Assembly: GCA_050950345.1 (NCBI GenBank)
Contig: JBMNHK010000001.1
Coordinates: 7,791-71,790, forward strand
DNA: 64,000 nucleotides
Direction of reading: 5' to 3'
Source: Pelotomaculum_C sp050950345
GTDB taxonomy: Bacteria > Bacillota > Desulfotomaculia > Desulfotomaculales > Pelotomaculaceae
Shown: positions 8,671-16,336 of the stretch, one piece after another
How the letters are laid out: each line of letters starts with the position of its first letter
Numbering within the stretch: position 1 is the first letter of the stretch
Position numbers and translations under genes: made by a program
The notes under the pieces: generated by a model
Told to the model about the DNA's origin: nothing
The model's database searches: none
The model's input: only the letters and a program-made list of their open reading frames with translations

Positions 8671-9429
8671 TTACATAGCAGCCCATCCGCCATCCACGCC
8701 AATAATTTGTCCACTGATAAAGGATGAATCATCACTCGCAAGGAAAAGAGCACAATTTGCAACATCAATAGGTTCCCCCGAAGCTGGCATAAGTGACTGT
8801 ACACCCTTAATTCTATTAAAGCCATCCATATCAGGTTGCCCCATTGCAACACCGATTTCTGTATTGATTCCACCAGGTGCAATAACATTACTGCGGATGT
8901 GTTCCTTTGTGTAAGCGAAAGCTGTATGCAATGCGATTGCATTTACAGCTGCTTTAGATGCACAATAGATTACACCTGCAGCCTGATGATAAGCACCAAA
9001 GGAAGATACAGTAATGATATTTCCTCCACTGCCTTGTTCCAGGAATACATTTACAGCCTTACGCATTGCCGCAAGAGGACCATATACGTTGATACCCATT
9101 ACGTATTCATATTTTTCATCAGTACAATTAGCAACTGTTGCCATATTGTCCATAACACCTGCATTGTTTACAAGAACATCCAACTTGCCGAATTGCTTGA
9201 CACATTCATCGATCATAGCTTCACAGTCCTCGCGTCTAGATACGTCCCCAGTAAAAGGAATGCATTTTCCAGCTTCCCCTTTTAGAGACTCAGCCAGGGA
9301 TGCGAGTCTATCAGCTCTTCTTGCAACAGCGACAACATTTGCTCCTTCTTTTACAAAAAGTTCTACAATTGCTTTGCCCATACCGGAAGAAGCGCCAGTT
9401 ACAACAATAGCTTTGTCCTTAAGTTTCAT
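8671..9429 (-). CDS. SDR-family oxidoreductase (3-oxoacyl-ACP reductase/dehydrogenase type)
   Basis: A 252-aa classical short-chain dehydrogenase. TGASSGMG at residues 11-18 binds the NAD(P) pyrophosphate, NNAG follows, and the catalytic Ser and YCASK (Tyr-x3-Lys) are present. The C-terminal GQIIGVDGG is typical. I place the start at ATG 9429 because AGAGGTG sits 8 nt upstream; a longer reading frame from 9468 lacks such a site. The substrate cannot be told from sequence. It stands alone with a terminator behind it, divergent from the inositol operon and inside the repeat-flanked block. Confidence 0.88.
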   Translation of the reverse strand: MKLKDKAIVVTGASSGMGKAIVELFVKEGANVVAVARRADRLASLAESLKGEAGKCIPFTGDVSRREDCEAMIDECVKQFGKLDVLVNNAGVMDNMATVANCTDEKYEYVMGINVYGPLAAMRKAVNVFLEQGSGGNIITVSSFGAYHQAAGVIYCASKAAVNAIALHTAFAYTKEHIRSNVIAPGGINTEIGVAMGQPDMDGFNRIKGVQSLMPASGEPIDVANCALFLASDDSSFISGQIIGVDGGWAAM

Positions 9430-9560
9430 AATATACACCTCTTTTGCTTTTATGTTATTTATTAGCACTGTGTGTTTATTCTACTAATTTTTTCTACAAA
9501 AAATCAACTACCAAAAACAACTTGAAATATCACGAACTATTTATTATAATACCTATCAGC

Positions 9561-9583
9561 AGCACTCAACTATGAGTGCTAAT
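9561..9583. promoter_or_regulatory. CIRCE-like inverted repeat with short spacer
   Basis: AGCACTC-N6-GAGTGCTAA matches the half-sites of the HrcA operator, but the gap is 6 bp instead of the canonical 9. It lies between the SDR gene and ino1. HrcA binding is doubtful because spacing matters for the dimer. Confidence 0.35.
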
Positions 9584-9660
9584 GGCAATTAAGGCTTTAA
9601 GCTTCTAATTAATTGATGAAAGATTGATTAACTGGAAGTTTTTTGACCTTTATAATGGGC

Positions 9661-9696
9661 AAAAAGGCACTTCCAATTTTAGGAGGTGCCTTTTAT
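9661..9696. terminator. strong hairpin with flanking A/T runs in the ino1 upstream region
   Basis: AAAAAGGCACTTCC and GGAGGTGCCTTTTA form a ~12-bp stem with one weak pair, flanked by A and T tracts, so it could stop transcription in either direction. No gene ends just before it on the plus strand. It may be an attenuator in the ino1 leader or insulate the divergent SDR gene. Confidence 0.6.
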
Positions 9697-9748
9697 CTGC
9701 AAGCTATCTCAAATGAAGCACATAGGGGGTAAATAAAGTCAATAATTC

Positions 9749-9780
9749 GTTTTGAAATAACTCTATATTTCAAAACGAGT
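9749..9780. promoter_or_regulatory. 13-bp perfect inverted repeat just upstream of ino1
   Basis: TCGTTTTGAAATA and TATTTCAAAACGA are perfectly complementary around a 6-bp centre. The repeat ends 28 bp before the ino1 ATG. It is too AT-rich for a terminator and has no T-run, so an operator for an unknown regulator is the likeliest reading. Confidence 0.6.
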
Positions 9781-9808
9781 TAATAATAAATTACAGGAGG
9801 TATTTTCT

Positions 9809-10900
9809 ATGTCGAAAATCAACATTGCAATTGCAGGTGTGGGTAACTGTGCCAGTGCCCTGTTGCAAGGAATCGAGATGTACAAAGTATCTCCAGAGAA
9901 CTCTATTGGGCTAATAGACTATAACCTCGGCGGTTACACACCTGCAGATGTTAATGTAGTTGCCGCTTTTGATGTGGACAAGCGCAAAGTAGGCAAGAGC
10001 CTCAAAGAGGCAGTGTTTGCCAAACCCAACTGTACTAAAGTTTTTTATGAGAAACTCCCGGATTATCCCGTAAAGGTAGAGATGGGACCGGTTCTGGACG
10101 GCATATCGGAACATATGGCTGATTACAGTGAGGAGAAGAGTTTTCTCGTTGCCGCTCAAAAGCCCTGCGATGTAGCAAAAGTTTTGAAGGAAAGCGGAGC
10201 TGAAATACTTATTAACTACTTGCCTGTAGGATCAGAGAAAGCTGTAAGGTTTTATGCTCAAGCATGCCTGGAGGCAAATGTAGGTTTTATCAATGCCATG
10301 CCGGTCTTTATCGCTTCAGACGAATCCTGGGCCAAGAAGTTCCAGGACAAAAACATTCCCATCATAGGCGACGATGTTAAAAGCCAGGTGGGTGCAACTA
10401 TTGTTCACCGCACTCTAACCAAGCTGTTTGAAAACCGCGGCGTAGTAATTGACCGCACCTACCAGTTGAACTTCGGCGGCAATACTGATTTCTTGAACAT
10501 GCTCAACCACAACAGGCTTGCAACCAAGAAAAAATCCAAAACTCAGTCAGTGCAGGCTGAACTGAAGCAAGCCTTGCCCAGTGATAATATACACATTGGT
10601 CCCAGTGATTACGTGCCCTGGTTAAACGATAACAAGATCTGCTTTATAAGAATTGAAGGTAGAGGTTTTGGCAACGTTCCTTTGACCCTGGATGTTAAAC
10701 TTTCCGTAGAAGATGCGCCAAACAGCGGCGGCGTAATGATTGATGCTATAAGGTGCATGAAGCTCGCACTGGATCGCAAGATTGGCGGTGTGCTGAATTC
10801 CATCTCAGCCTTTACCATGAAGTCCCCGCCAATTCAGTACACAGATACTGAAGCTAAAAAGATGGTGGAAGAATTTATAGGTGGTAGGAAGGAGCGGTAA
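9809..10900 (+). CDS. ino1: L-myo-inositol-1-phosphate synthase
   Basis: A 363-aa NAD-dependent isomerase/aldolase converting glucose-6-phosphate to inositol-1-phosphate. AGVGNCASALLQG (about residues 9-21) is the dinucleotide-binding loop. NYLPVGSEKA, GDDVKSQVGATI and LNFGGNTDFLNM are conserved in the short prokaryotic type (about 360-390 aa; Thermotoga, actinobacteria and archaea), in contrast to the ~500-aa eukaryotic form. AGGAGG lies 8 nt before the ATG. Its TAA shares one base with the ATG of the next gene, so the two are coupled. Such pairing is known for di-myo-inositol-phosphate synthesis in hyperthermophiles. Confidence 0.93.
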   Translation: MSKINIAIAGVGNCASALLQGIEMYKVSPENSIGLIDYNLGGYTPADVNVVAAFDVDKRKVGKSLKEAVFAKPNCTKVFYEKLPDYPVKVEMGPVLDGISEHMADYSEEKSFLVAAQKPCDVAKVLKESGAEILINYLPVGSEKAVRFYAQACLEANVGFINAMPVFIASDESWAKKFQDKNIPIIGDDVKSQVGATIVHRTLTKLFENRGVVIDRTYQLNFGGNTDFLNMLNHNRLATKKKSKTQSVQAELKQALPSDNIHIGPSDYVPWLNDNKICFIRIEGRGFGNVPLTLDVKLSVEDAPNSGGVMIDAIRCMKLALDRKIGGVLNSISAFTMKSPPIQYTDTEAKKMVEEFIGGRKER

Positions 10901-12231
10901 TGAGAGCTGTCTTATTAGCTGCAGGGGAAGGCAAGAGGTTGTGGCCTCACTTTAAGAGGCCAAAACCTCTTGTGCGTTTATTTGGCCTTCCCCTTATAGA
11001 ACGCAATATATTGTCCCTACGGGAATGCGGCATAAATGATTTTATAATTGTCACAGGCTGTTATGCTGATGAGATCCAGGCTCATTTAGGAAGTGGCGAA
11101 AAACTTGGCGTAAAAATCAAATATTTGTATAATGCTGATTGGAAACTGGGAAACGGGTTATCGGCCTATACCTTCCACAAAGAATATCAGCAAGATGAAA
11201 AATTCATCTTGCTGATGTCTGACCACATTTTTGAATTAGATTTATTCAAATCTTTCATTGCCGGGGCAAGGGAGATCAAAGAAGATGAGCTGTTGCTTGC
11301 TGCCGACCGGCGCTTAGAAAATGTTTATGACCTTGACGAGTGTACCAGGATAAAGGCCCAGGAAAACCTTGCCGTTAAACTCGGAAAGGGGCTGGAAGAT
11401 TTTAACGCCGTAGATTGCGGTCTTTTTATAGGTACCGGTGCATTATTAGAGGCCTTGTCCAAGTCCATTGCCGGGGGAGCCTACGCTCTCACCGATGCAG
11501 TAAATCTGATGGCGGAGCATGGTAAGGTCAAGTTGCACTTTATAAATAATAACTGGGTTGATGTAGATGATTATGATAGTTATAAACAATGCGAAAAGCT
11601 TCTCCTGAAGTCACTGATACCGCCTAAAGATGGCATCATTTCACGCGTCATTAATCGAAAGGTCTCCCTCAGGATAACCAAACTTGTGGCTCCAACAGGG
11701 ATAACTCCCAATCAAATTACATTTTTATCATTTTTAATTACAGTAGCTTCAGCAGTTTCCTTCGCTATGGCAAACCCCCTTGTGGGGGGATTGCTGGCTC
11801 AATTCGCTTCTATGCTTGATGGGGTTGACGGGGAAATTGCACGTTTGAAATTTTTAAAGAGTAAATTCGGGGAGATGTTTGACTCCATACTTGACCGCTA
11901 TGGAGATTATCTAATTGTAATTGGCATGACCTTTTCATGGTATTCCACCACAAACCATAATGCGGCCCTGCTAGTAGGCGCAGCGGCCCTCACGGGAATG
12001 CCCATGTCTATGCTTTTTAAAGAAAAATATCGTAACGTTTTCGGACAACCCTTCATTTCTGAAGTTAATGATGGCGTAATGCGTTATTTTGCTGCCAATC
12101 GTGATGTCAGGTTATTTATCATTATGTTGGGAGGCATTTTTGCTCTATTGCCGGCCACCCTGATTTTTCTTGCAGTTATCACGCACCTGCAAACTTTGTA
12201 TCGCCTATATAGAGTTCACAAGCTACCTTAG
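10900..12231 (+). CDS. bifunctional inositol-1-phosphate cytidylyltransferase / DIPP synthase (CDP-alcohol phosphatidyltransferase)
   Basis: A 443-aa fusion. Residues 1-235 are a nucleotidyltransferase with LLAAGEGKRL (5-14) and RPKPL. Residues ~240-443 are a membrane CDP-alcohol phosphatidyltransferase with the full signature DG-x2-AR-x8-G-x3-D-x3-D at D310, G311, A314, R315, G324, D328 and D332, and several hydrophobic helices. In Archaeoglobus and Thermotoga this fusion activates inositol-1-phosphate with CTP and condenses it with a second inositol-1-phosphate to give phosphorylated di-myo-inositol phosphate, a heat-protective solute. Direct coupling to ino1 supports that role. An alternative is an inositol phospholipid synthase, but the fused cytidylyltransferase argues for CDP-inositol chemistry. 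Confidence 0.85.
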   Translation: MRAVLLAAGEGKRLWPHFKRPKPLVRLFGLPLIERNILSLRECGINDFIIVTGCYADEIQAHLGSGEKLGVKIKYLYNADWKLGNGLSAYTFHKEYQQDEKFILLMSDHIFELDLFKSFIAGAREIKEDELLLAADRRLENVYDLDECTRIKAQENLAVKLGKGLEDFNAVDCGLFIGTGALLEALSKSIAGGAYALTDAVNLMAEHGKVKLHFINNNWVDVDDYDSYKQCEKLLLKSLIPPKDGIISRVINRKVSLRITKLVAPTGITPNQITFLSFLITVASAVSFAMANPLVGGLLAQFASMLDGVDGEIARLKFLKSKFGEMFDSILDRYGDYLIVIGMTFSWYSTTNHNAALLVGAAALTGMPMSMLFKEKYRNVFGQPFISEVNDGVMRYFAANRDVRLFIIMLGGIFALLPATLIFLAVITHLQTLYRLYRVHKLP

Positions 12232-12250
12232 CAAAAAAATCATATTAAGG

Positions 12251-13105
12251 CTAGAACGGGGTAGCCTGCCTGCGGGTAAAAACGTGATTGCGCAACTTGT
12301 GTTCTTTTAGAATTTCCAGGGCTTCATCAATGTAGCCCCCCAGGTCTTTAAGAGCATGGGCATCAGAACCAACTGAAAAAATTTTAATACCTGACTTCAC
12401 AGCCAAAGCCAGCATCTCCCTTGTGGGATGAAATTCCTCTAACCCTCTACGGCGGCTGGAGGTGTTAATCTCCAGCCCCATTCCTCTGCGGGCCATTTCC
12501 ATAAAAATTGGTTCTACAACTCCCCGGTGAATGGTGAGTATCTCAGAGCCAAAAGTCCTCATCCCATACCGAAGGTAGAGATCTACATGAGCAATACTAT
12601 CAAAAAATCCTGTGTTTACTGCTTCTCGCAGAGTGGTGAAATAATCTTTGCGTACTTCCGCTAAACTTTTGTTTTGAAAGTAACTGGGGCTTTCTTTCAT
12701 GGAGGAAATTGCAATATGGTCAAGGCAGTGGATAGCTCCCATTACAAAGTCAAATGGATAGTCGTTGACAATTTTTTCAACATGCTTTTCACAACCTGGA
12801 TTGTATCCTATTTCTATGCCAGCCTTTACTTTAAGACCTGTATGTTTAAACTCATCCTGAGCCCGGGTGATTTCTTCAAAATAGCTATCCAGCCAGATAA
12901 AATTGAAAACTGATACTTTTTCCCCATTTAAGTTAACAAAATTATCCTTTTCCCTGCGCACCGGATCCATCTCAATATGGGTAGTGAAACAAATTTCCCT
13001 TAGGTCTAATTCCAGGGCTTTCTGACAATACTCCCTTATCTTGACGGGAGAGGCGTCTATTGAATAGTCCGGGTGAACATGATAATCTGTTTTTTGGTAT
13101 TCCAT
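12251..13105 (-). CDS. PHP-family phosphatase (histidinol-phosphatase HisK type)
   Basis: A 284-aa PHP-domain metallophosphatase. Metal ligands are visible as DYHVHPDYSID (residues 7-17), TTHIEMD, GIEIGYN, GAIHCLDH, AHVDL, EINTSS and GSDAHAL. The length and motifs match the PHP histidinol-phosphatase, which cleaves histidinol phosphate. No histidine gene is near. It ends 20 bp from the inositol operon, convergently, and inside the same repeat-flanked block, so another phosphate ester could be its substrate. The phosphorylated DIP intermediate, which needs a phosphatase, is a candidate by context only. Confidence 0.85.
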   Translation of the reverse strand: MEYQKTDYHVHPDYSIDASPVKIREYCQKALELDLREICFTTHIEMDPVRREKDNFVNLNGEKVSVFNFIWLDSYFEEITRAQDEFKHTGLKVKAGIEIGYNPGCEKHVEKIVNDYPFDFVMGAIHCLDHIAISSMKESPSYFQNKSLAEVRKDYFTTLREAVNTGFFDSIAHVDLYLRYGMRTFGSEILTIHRGVVEPIFMEMARRGMGLEINTSSRRRGLEEFHPTREMLALAVKSGIKIFSVGSDAHALKDLGGYIDEALEILKEHKLRNHVFTRRQATPF

Positions 13106-13129
13106 TATTGATTAGCTCCTTATATCATA

Positions 13130-13210
13130 AGCAGGACTTTATCTCCCTTGACAACTTCCTCAATAACCTATTGTTTTCCTCGTTTGTTACTTCCATATAT
13201 CATTAAAAAA
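13130..13210. repeat. direct repeat copy B (decayed rlmD 5' end)
   Basis: This matches 8311-8391 in the same orientation. On the minus strand the codons VVKGDKVLL of rlmD survive, but the TTG start has become TAG and a TAA follows shortly after, so it is a non-coding remnant. It abuts the rnpB terminator. Confidence 0.85.
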
Positions 13211-13234
13211 TACGCCCTAATTTGAGCGTATTTG
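13205..13234 (-). terminator. rnpB terminator
   Basis: The minus strand reads AAATACGCTC, a loop, GGGCGTATTTTTTAA: a stem followed by a T-run directly behind the RNase P RNA. Confidence 0.85.
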
Positions 13235-13244
13235 TATCTCTCGT

Positions 13245-13613
13245 GCGAGCAAATCGATAAGCCGGGTTCTGTCGTTGGGTGATCATCTATCTAGGACGGC
13301 TGTTTCCAGACGCCTCAAGCGACCTTACCCGGGAACGGGACGGGCCGCCCCATTGTTCCCCTATTCGGTCTTGCTCCAGGTGGGGTTTACCTAGCCGGCC
13401 GGTCACCCGGCCGCTGGTGCGCTCTTACCGCACCGTTCCATCCTTGCCTCACACCGTAAAGGCCTAGCCTCCCGGCGGGCGGTCTGCATTTCTGTGGCAC
13501 TTTCCTTGGGGTCGCCCCCACTGGGAGTTACCCAGCACCCTGCCCTGCGGAGCCCGGACTTTCCTCAGACGCTGCCTTTCGGCCATGCGCCCGCGACCAC
13601 CTGATTTGCTCAC
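13245..13613 (-). ncRNA. rnpB: RNase P RNA, bacterial class A
   Basis: This is the catalytic RNA that trims tRNA 5' ends. The minus strand carries GAGGAAAGTCCGGGC near the 5' side, CACAGAAATG in the middle (the ACAGAAA consensus) and AGAACCCGGCTTAT near the 3' side. The terminal helix P1 pairs GAGCAAATC (13603-13611) with GATTTGCTC (13247-13255). Long GC-rich P3/P12-like arms fit the ancestral class A fold. Ends are estimated from P1. Protein-like reading frames across it are artefacts. Confidence 0.95.
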
Positions 13614-13623
13614 CAGCTTTCCT

Positions 13624-13653
13624 ATTATAGCATCAAAGAATAAGCAATTGCAA
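13624..13653 (-). promoter_or_regulatory. rnpB promoter
   Basis: TTGCAA (13648-13653), an 18-bp spacer and a perfect TATAAT (13624-13629) on the minus strand, ending about 10 bp before the RNA 5' end. Confidence 0.8.
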
Positions 13654-13677
13654 ATATCACGCAATTGCCTCTTTCTT

Positions 13678-14388
13678 CTATCTTTCCCATAGCAGAAGCC
13701 GCCCGCAGTTGCTGCAATAAACGAGTTCTGTGCCTTGCTTTAACAGGCGCAGTTGATTGAAGGGGATGCTCATCCGGCAACCAAGACAAATACCTTTTTC
13801 CACTCTGGACAAAGGATCTTCAATATTCTTTTTCATCTCCGCATACCTTGTCCAGAGCTCAGGATCGACTTTTTCTAATATCTTTTCCCTTGTTGCAGGC
13901 AGCTGAGCTAAAACACTCTTGATCTTCTGCTGGTTGGCCAGATAGGTGCCGTGCAGTTGGCGATATTCATCTGCTTTTTTATTCAACAACTCACTTTTTC
14001 TTTCCAGTTGACTGCGCAGGCTGTCCAACTGCTCCATGAGGTCAAGCATCTTATCTTCTGTTCTGTTTACAATATCCTGCAAATTATCGAGTTTGTTGTT
14101 GCTGTTTTTAATTTCCTTGATATTTGTAATAACGCCGCTGTATAACTTATGTCTGAGATTATTCACCTGTTCAGCTGCGGCTGCAGCATCCAACTCTTTT
14201 ATTTTAAGCTCCTTCTTCAAATTGTTATATTGCCCTTTTAAAACTTTAAAGACAGACCGTTCCTGTTCAAATTCATGTTTGAGGAGCTTTAATTTTTTGG
14301 CCAGCTTTCCCTCTTTCAGTTCAAGTTCCAGAGCTTTTTTTTGGCCATCCAACAACTGTACTTCCCATAGGGGTTTTAGATCGGGCAT
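13678..14388 (-). CDS. coiled-coil protein with C-terminal C4 zinc ribbon (COG1579)
   Basis: A 236-aa protein. About 180 residues are charged, heptad-rich coiled coil. The C-terminal zinc ribbon has CLGC and CSNC (four Cys), with the family sequence GICLGCRMSIPFNQL. This widely conserved family is usually next to nif3/yqfO, as here, and its precise function is not settled. The gene lies between nif3 and rnpB with a hairpin in the gap, so it may be partly uncoupled from nif3. Confidence 0.85.
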   Translation of the reverse strand: MPDLKPLWEVQLLDGQKKALELELKEGKLAKKLKLLKHEFEQERSVFKVLKGQYNNLKKELKIKELDAAAAAEQVNNLRHKLYSGVITNIKEIKNSNNKLDNLQDIVNRTEDKMLDLMEQLDSLRSQLERKSELLNKKADEYRQLHGTYLANQQKIKSVLAQLPATREKILEKVDPELWTRYAEMKKNIEDPLSRVEKGICLGCRMSIPFNQLRLLKQGTELVYCSNCGRLLLWER

Positions 14389-14410
14389 GGCTAATCTATT
14401 CTCCTTGCTA

Positions 14411-14444
14411 AAAATAATAAAGGATAAGGAAACATCCCTATCCT
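14411..14444 (-). terminator. hairpin at the end of nif3
   Basis: AGGATAGGGA and TTCCTTATCCT form a stem with one mismatch, followed on the minus strand by TTATTATTTTT. It overlaps the nif3 stop codon. It is probably a partial terminator before the zinc-ribbon gene. Confidence 0.6.
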
Positions 14445-15561
14445 AAAGATAAATAAACGGTTCTGTCCTGGTTTCAGACATAATAACTTCCAAATCAATA
14501 TTCAAATCCTGCAGGCGGCTCTGGAGGTAATTTTGCAATACCGGCAGCACCACCGCTTCAGTCCCATAATGCCCGGCATCCACAAAATTAAGTCCGGCAT
14601 CCAGGATTTGCTGGGCTGTGTGATATTTAAGATCACCAGTTACCAGTGTATCGGCTCCTGATGCCAGGGCCGCCGGCCAAAGGTCTGCCCCGGCACCGCC
14701 ACATACAGCAACCTTGCTAACTCTGGCATTTAGCTCGCCGCCGCAGCGCAAAGCAGTTATACCCAGAGCAGTTTTCACTTTTGCGGCAAACTCGCCCAGG
14801 GTCATGGCCTGAGACAACACACCTACCCGTCCCAAACCAAAAGATAGGCCGGAATTCTGCAGACGGTAAAGGTCATAAGCAACCTCTTCATAAGGATGTG
14901 ACTTGAGCATCGCTTGCAGGATCCCGTCAATCCTGTTTGCCGGCGCAACAGTCTCCAACCTCACCTCCTGTACCTTTTCTATTTCACCAATATGCCCTAT
15001 AAACGGCTTTGCCCCAGACAAAGGTTTGAAGGTACCTGTCCCCGGGGAGGCAAATGTACAATGGCTGTACTGGCCAATCCATCCAGCCCCTGCCTCGGTG
15101 ATGGCAAACCTGACCTGGTCGAGGTGTTCTTCCGGGACAAAAACCGCCAGTTTATATAAGTCTTCTCGGCCTGTTTCTTGCAATATAGAAAGATCGTTAA
15201 GACCAAGGCTCTGAGCCAGAGCCGTATTTACCCCGCCTTCTGCTATGTCCAGATTGGTGTGAGCTGCATAGACACTGATCCCGTGCTCGATAAGGTAACG
15301 GATCAGGCTGCCTTCCGCGTTGTCGAAACGGAGCGCCTTGATGGGTTTAAAAAAAAGCGGATGATGGCTGACAATCAATTCGGCGCCTCTTTCACTGGCT
15401 TCGGCGGCCACTGCTGCCGTTACGTCCAAGGTCAGCAGGACACGGTTTATTGCAGCGCCGGGATCCCCTAATTGGAAACCGCTGTTATCCCAGCTTTCGG
15501 CAAGCCCGGCAGGCGCCAGCTCTTCCAAAATACGAATAACCACACTCGTTTTTACAGACAT
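14443..15561 (-). CDS. Nif3-like dinuclear metal-centre protein (YqfO family)
   Basis: A 372-aa protein of the GTP cyclohydrolase I type 2/NIF3 family. Metal-binding residues sit in SHHPLFF (about residue 65) and HTNLDIA (~105), with the matching C-terminal half in CGGAGAD, TGDLKYH and DAGHYGTE. The extra middle domain (about 130-235) is the PII-like insertion found in Bacillus YqfO, giving ~370 aa instead of ~250. Its biochemical role is uncertain. Its start overlaps the end of trmK by 10 bp, the same order as B. subtilis yqfN–yqfO. Confidence 0.9.
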   Translation of the reverse strand: MSVKTSVVIRILEELAPAGLAESWDNSGFQLGDPGAAINRVLLTLDVTAAVAAEASERGAELIVSHHPLFFKPIKALRFDNAEGSLIRYLIEHGISVYAAHTNLDIAEGGVNTALAQSLGLNDLSILQETGREDLYKLAVFVPEEHLDQVRFAITEAGAGWIGQYSHCTFASPGTGTFKPLSGAKPFIGHIGEIEKVQEVRLETVAPANRIDGILQAMLKSHPYEEVAYDLYRLQNSGLSFGLGRVGVLSQAMTLGEFAAKVKTALGITALRCGGELNARVSKVAVCGGAGADLWPAALASGADTLVTGDLKYHTAQQILDAGLNFVDAGHYGTEAVVLPVLQNYLQSRLQDLNIDLEVIMSETRTEPFIYL

Positions 15562-16238
15562 GATGCCACCTCTTTGATCTTAGCTAACTTCTCCCTAATA
15601 ACCGCAGCCTTTTCTCCGGCAGCATTGCTTTGGGCACGGGCAAGCCCCGCCAGTATGCGCTCATATTTGACAATAAAACTGTCCAGGTATGCCCCCAGAA
15701 GAGGACTTCCCTTCTCCAACAGCCTGGGACCCAGCTCTAATAATACCGGATGATCAATGCGCTCATAGCCGTGCTCGGCTACGATAACCACGTATATGCG
15801 GCCTTCATCTTCGATTAAATGTTCATCAGTTATTTTCCAGCCATGGGAAACCAACCACAACCTCAAATCACCCGCATCGGTCATTGGCTGCAAAACCAGT
15901 CTCTTTACCATGGCTAATACTTGCGGTGCATCAGACAGGATGCCTCTGATAGTATTGCCGCCTAAGCCGGCCAAAATGACAGTTTCAGCTTCACCCGGCG
16001 CCAGAGGCTTTAATCCATCCCCCAAACGCAAACTAATCCGGTCTGTCAGGCCATGTTCCCTGATCTTTTTCTCTGCTGACCGGTAGGGCCCTTCCCTTAA
16101 ATCTGTTGCTATAACAGTGTTGCATATCCCCTGTTCGGCAAGATAAATTGGAAGGTACGCGTGATCTGTCCCGATATCTGCTGCTTTGCCCTGTAAAACA
16201 CATGCCGCCAGTACGGCCAGGCGTTTTGGAAGCTCCAT
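15552..16238 (-). CDS. trmK: tRNA (adenine-22-N1)-methyltransferase
   Basis: A SAM-dependent enzyme methylating A22 in the tRNA D-loop. The start MELPKRLAVL at 16238 is chosen because GGAGGGG lies 5 nt upstream; a longer frame from 16280 has no such site. The motif VADIGTDHAYLPI (motif I) is at about residues 20-32. ATDLREGP, LGDGL and ILAGLGGNTI follow. At 228 aa the length is normal. It overlaps nif3 by 10 bp. Confidence 0.9.
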   Translation of the reverse strand: MELPKRLAVLAACVLQGKAADIGTDHAYLPIYLAEQGICNTVIATDLREGPYRSAEKKIREHGLTDRISLRLGDGLKPLAPGEAETVILAGLGGNTIRGILSDAPQVLAMVKRLVLQPMTDAGDLRLWLVSHGWKITDEHLIEDEGRIYVVIVAEHGYERIDHPVLLELGPRLLEKGSPLLGAYLDSFIVKYERILAGLARAQSNAAGEKAAVIREKLAKIKEVASCL

Positions 16239-16289
16239 TTTCCCCTCCACGGTTTTTCCATCAAAACCAGTATAGAGCATTTTATTGGA

Positions 16290-16326
16290 AAATACAAACT
16301 CCCCTAAACAGTGGTGGGGAGTTTGC
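16290..16326 (-). terminator. terminator after the P-type ATPase gene
   Basis: AAACTCCCC and GGGGAGTTT form a perfect 9-bp stem with an 11-nt loop, followed on the minus strand by GTATTTTCC. It also lies upstream of trmK and separates the two units. Confidence 0.75.
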
Positions 16327-16336
16327 CGGATTTTGC

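Noticed and set aside
13279..13664. Protein-like reading frames on both strands
   Set aside because: They lie in rnpB, whose conserved RNA core explains the sequence.
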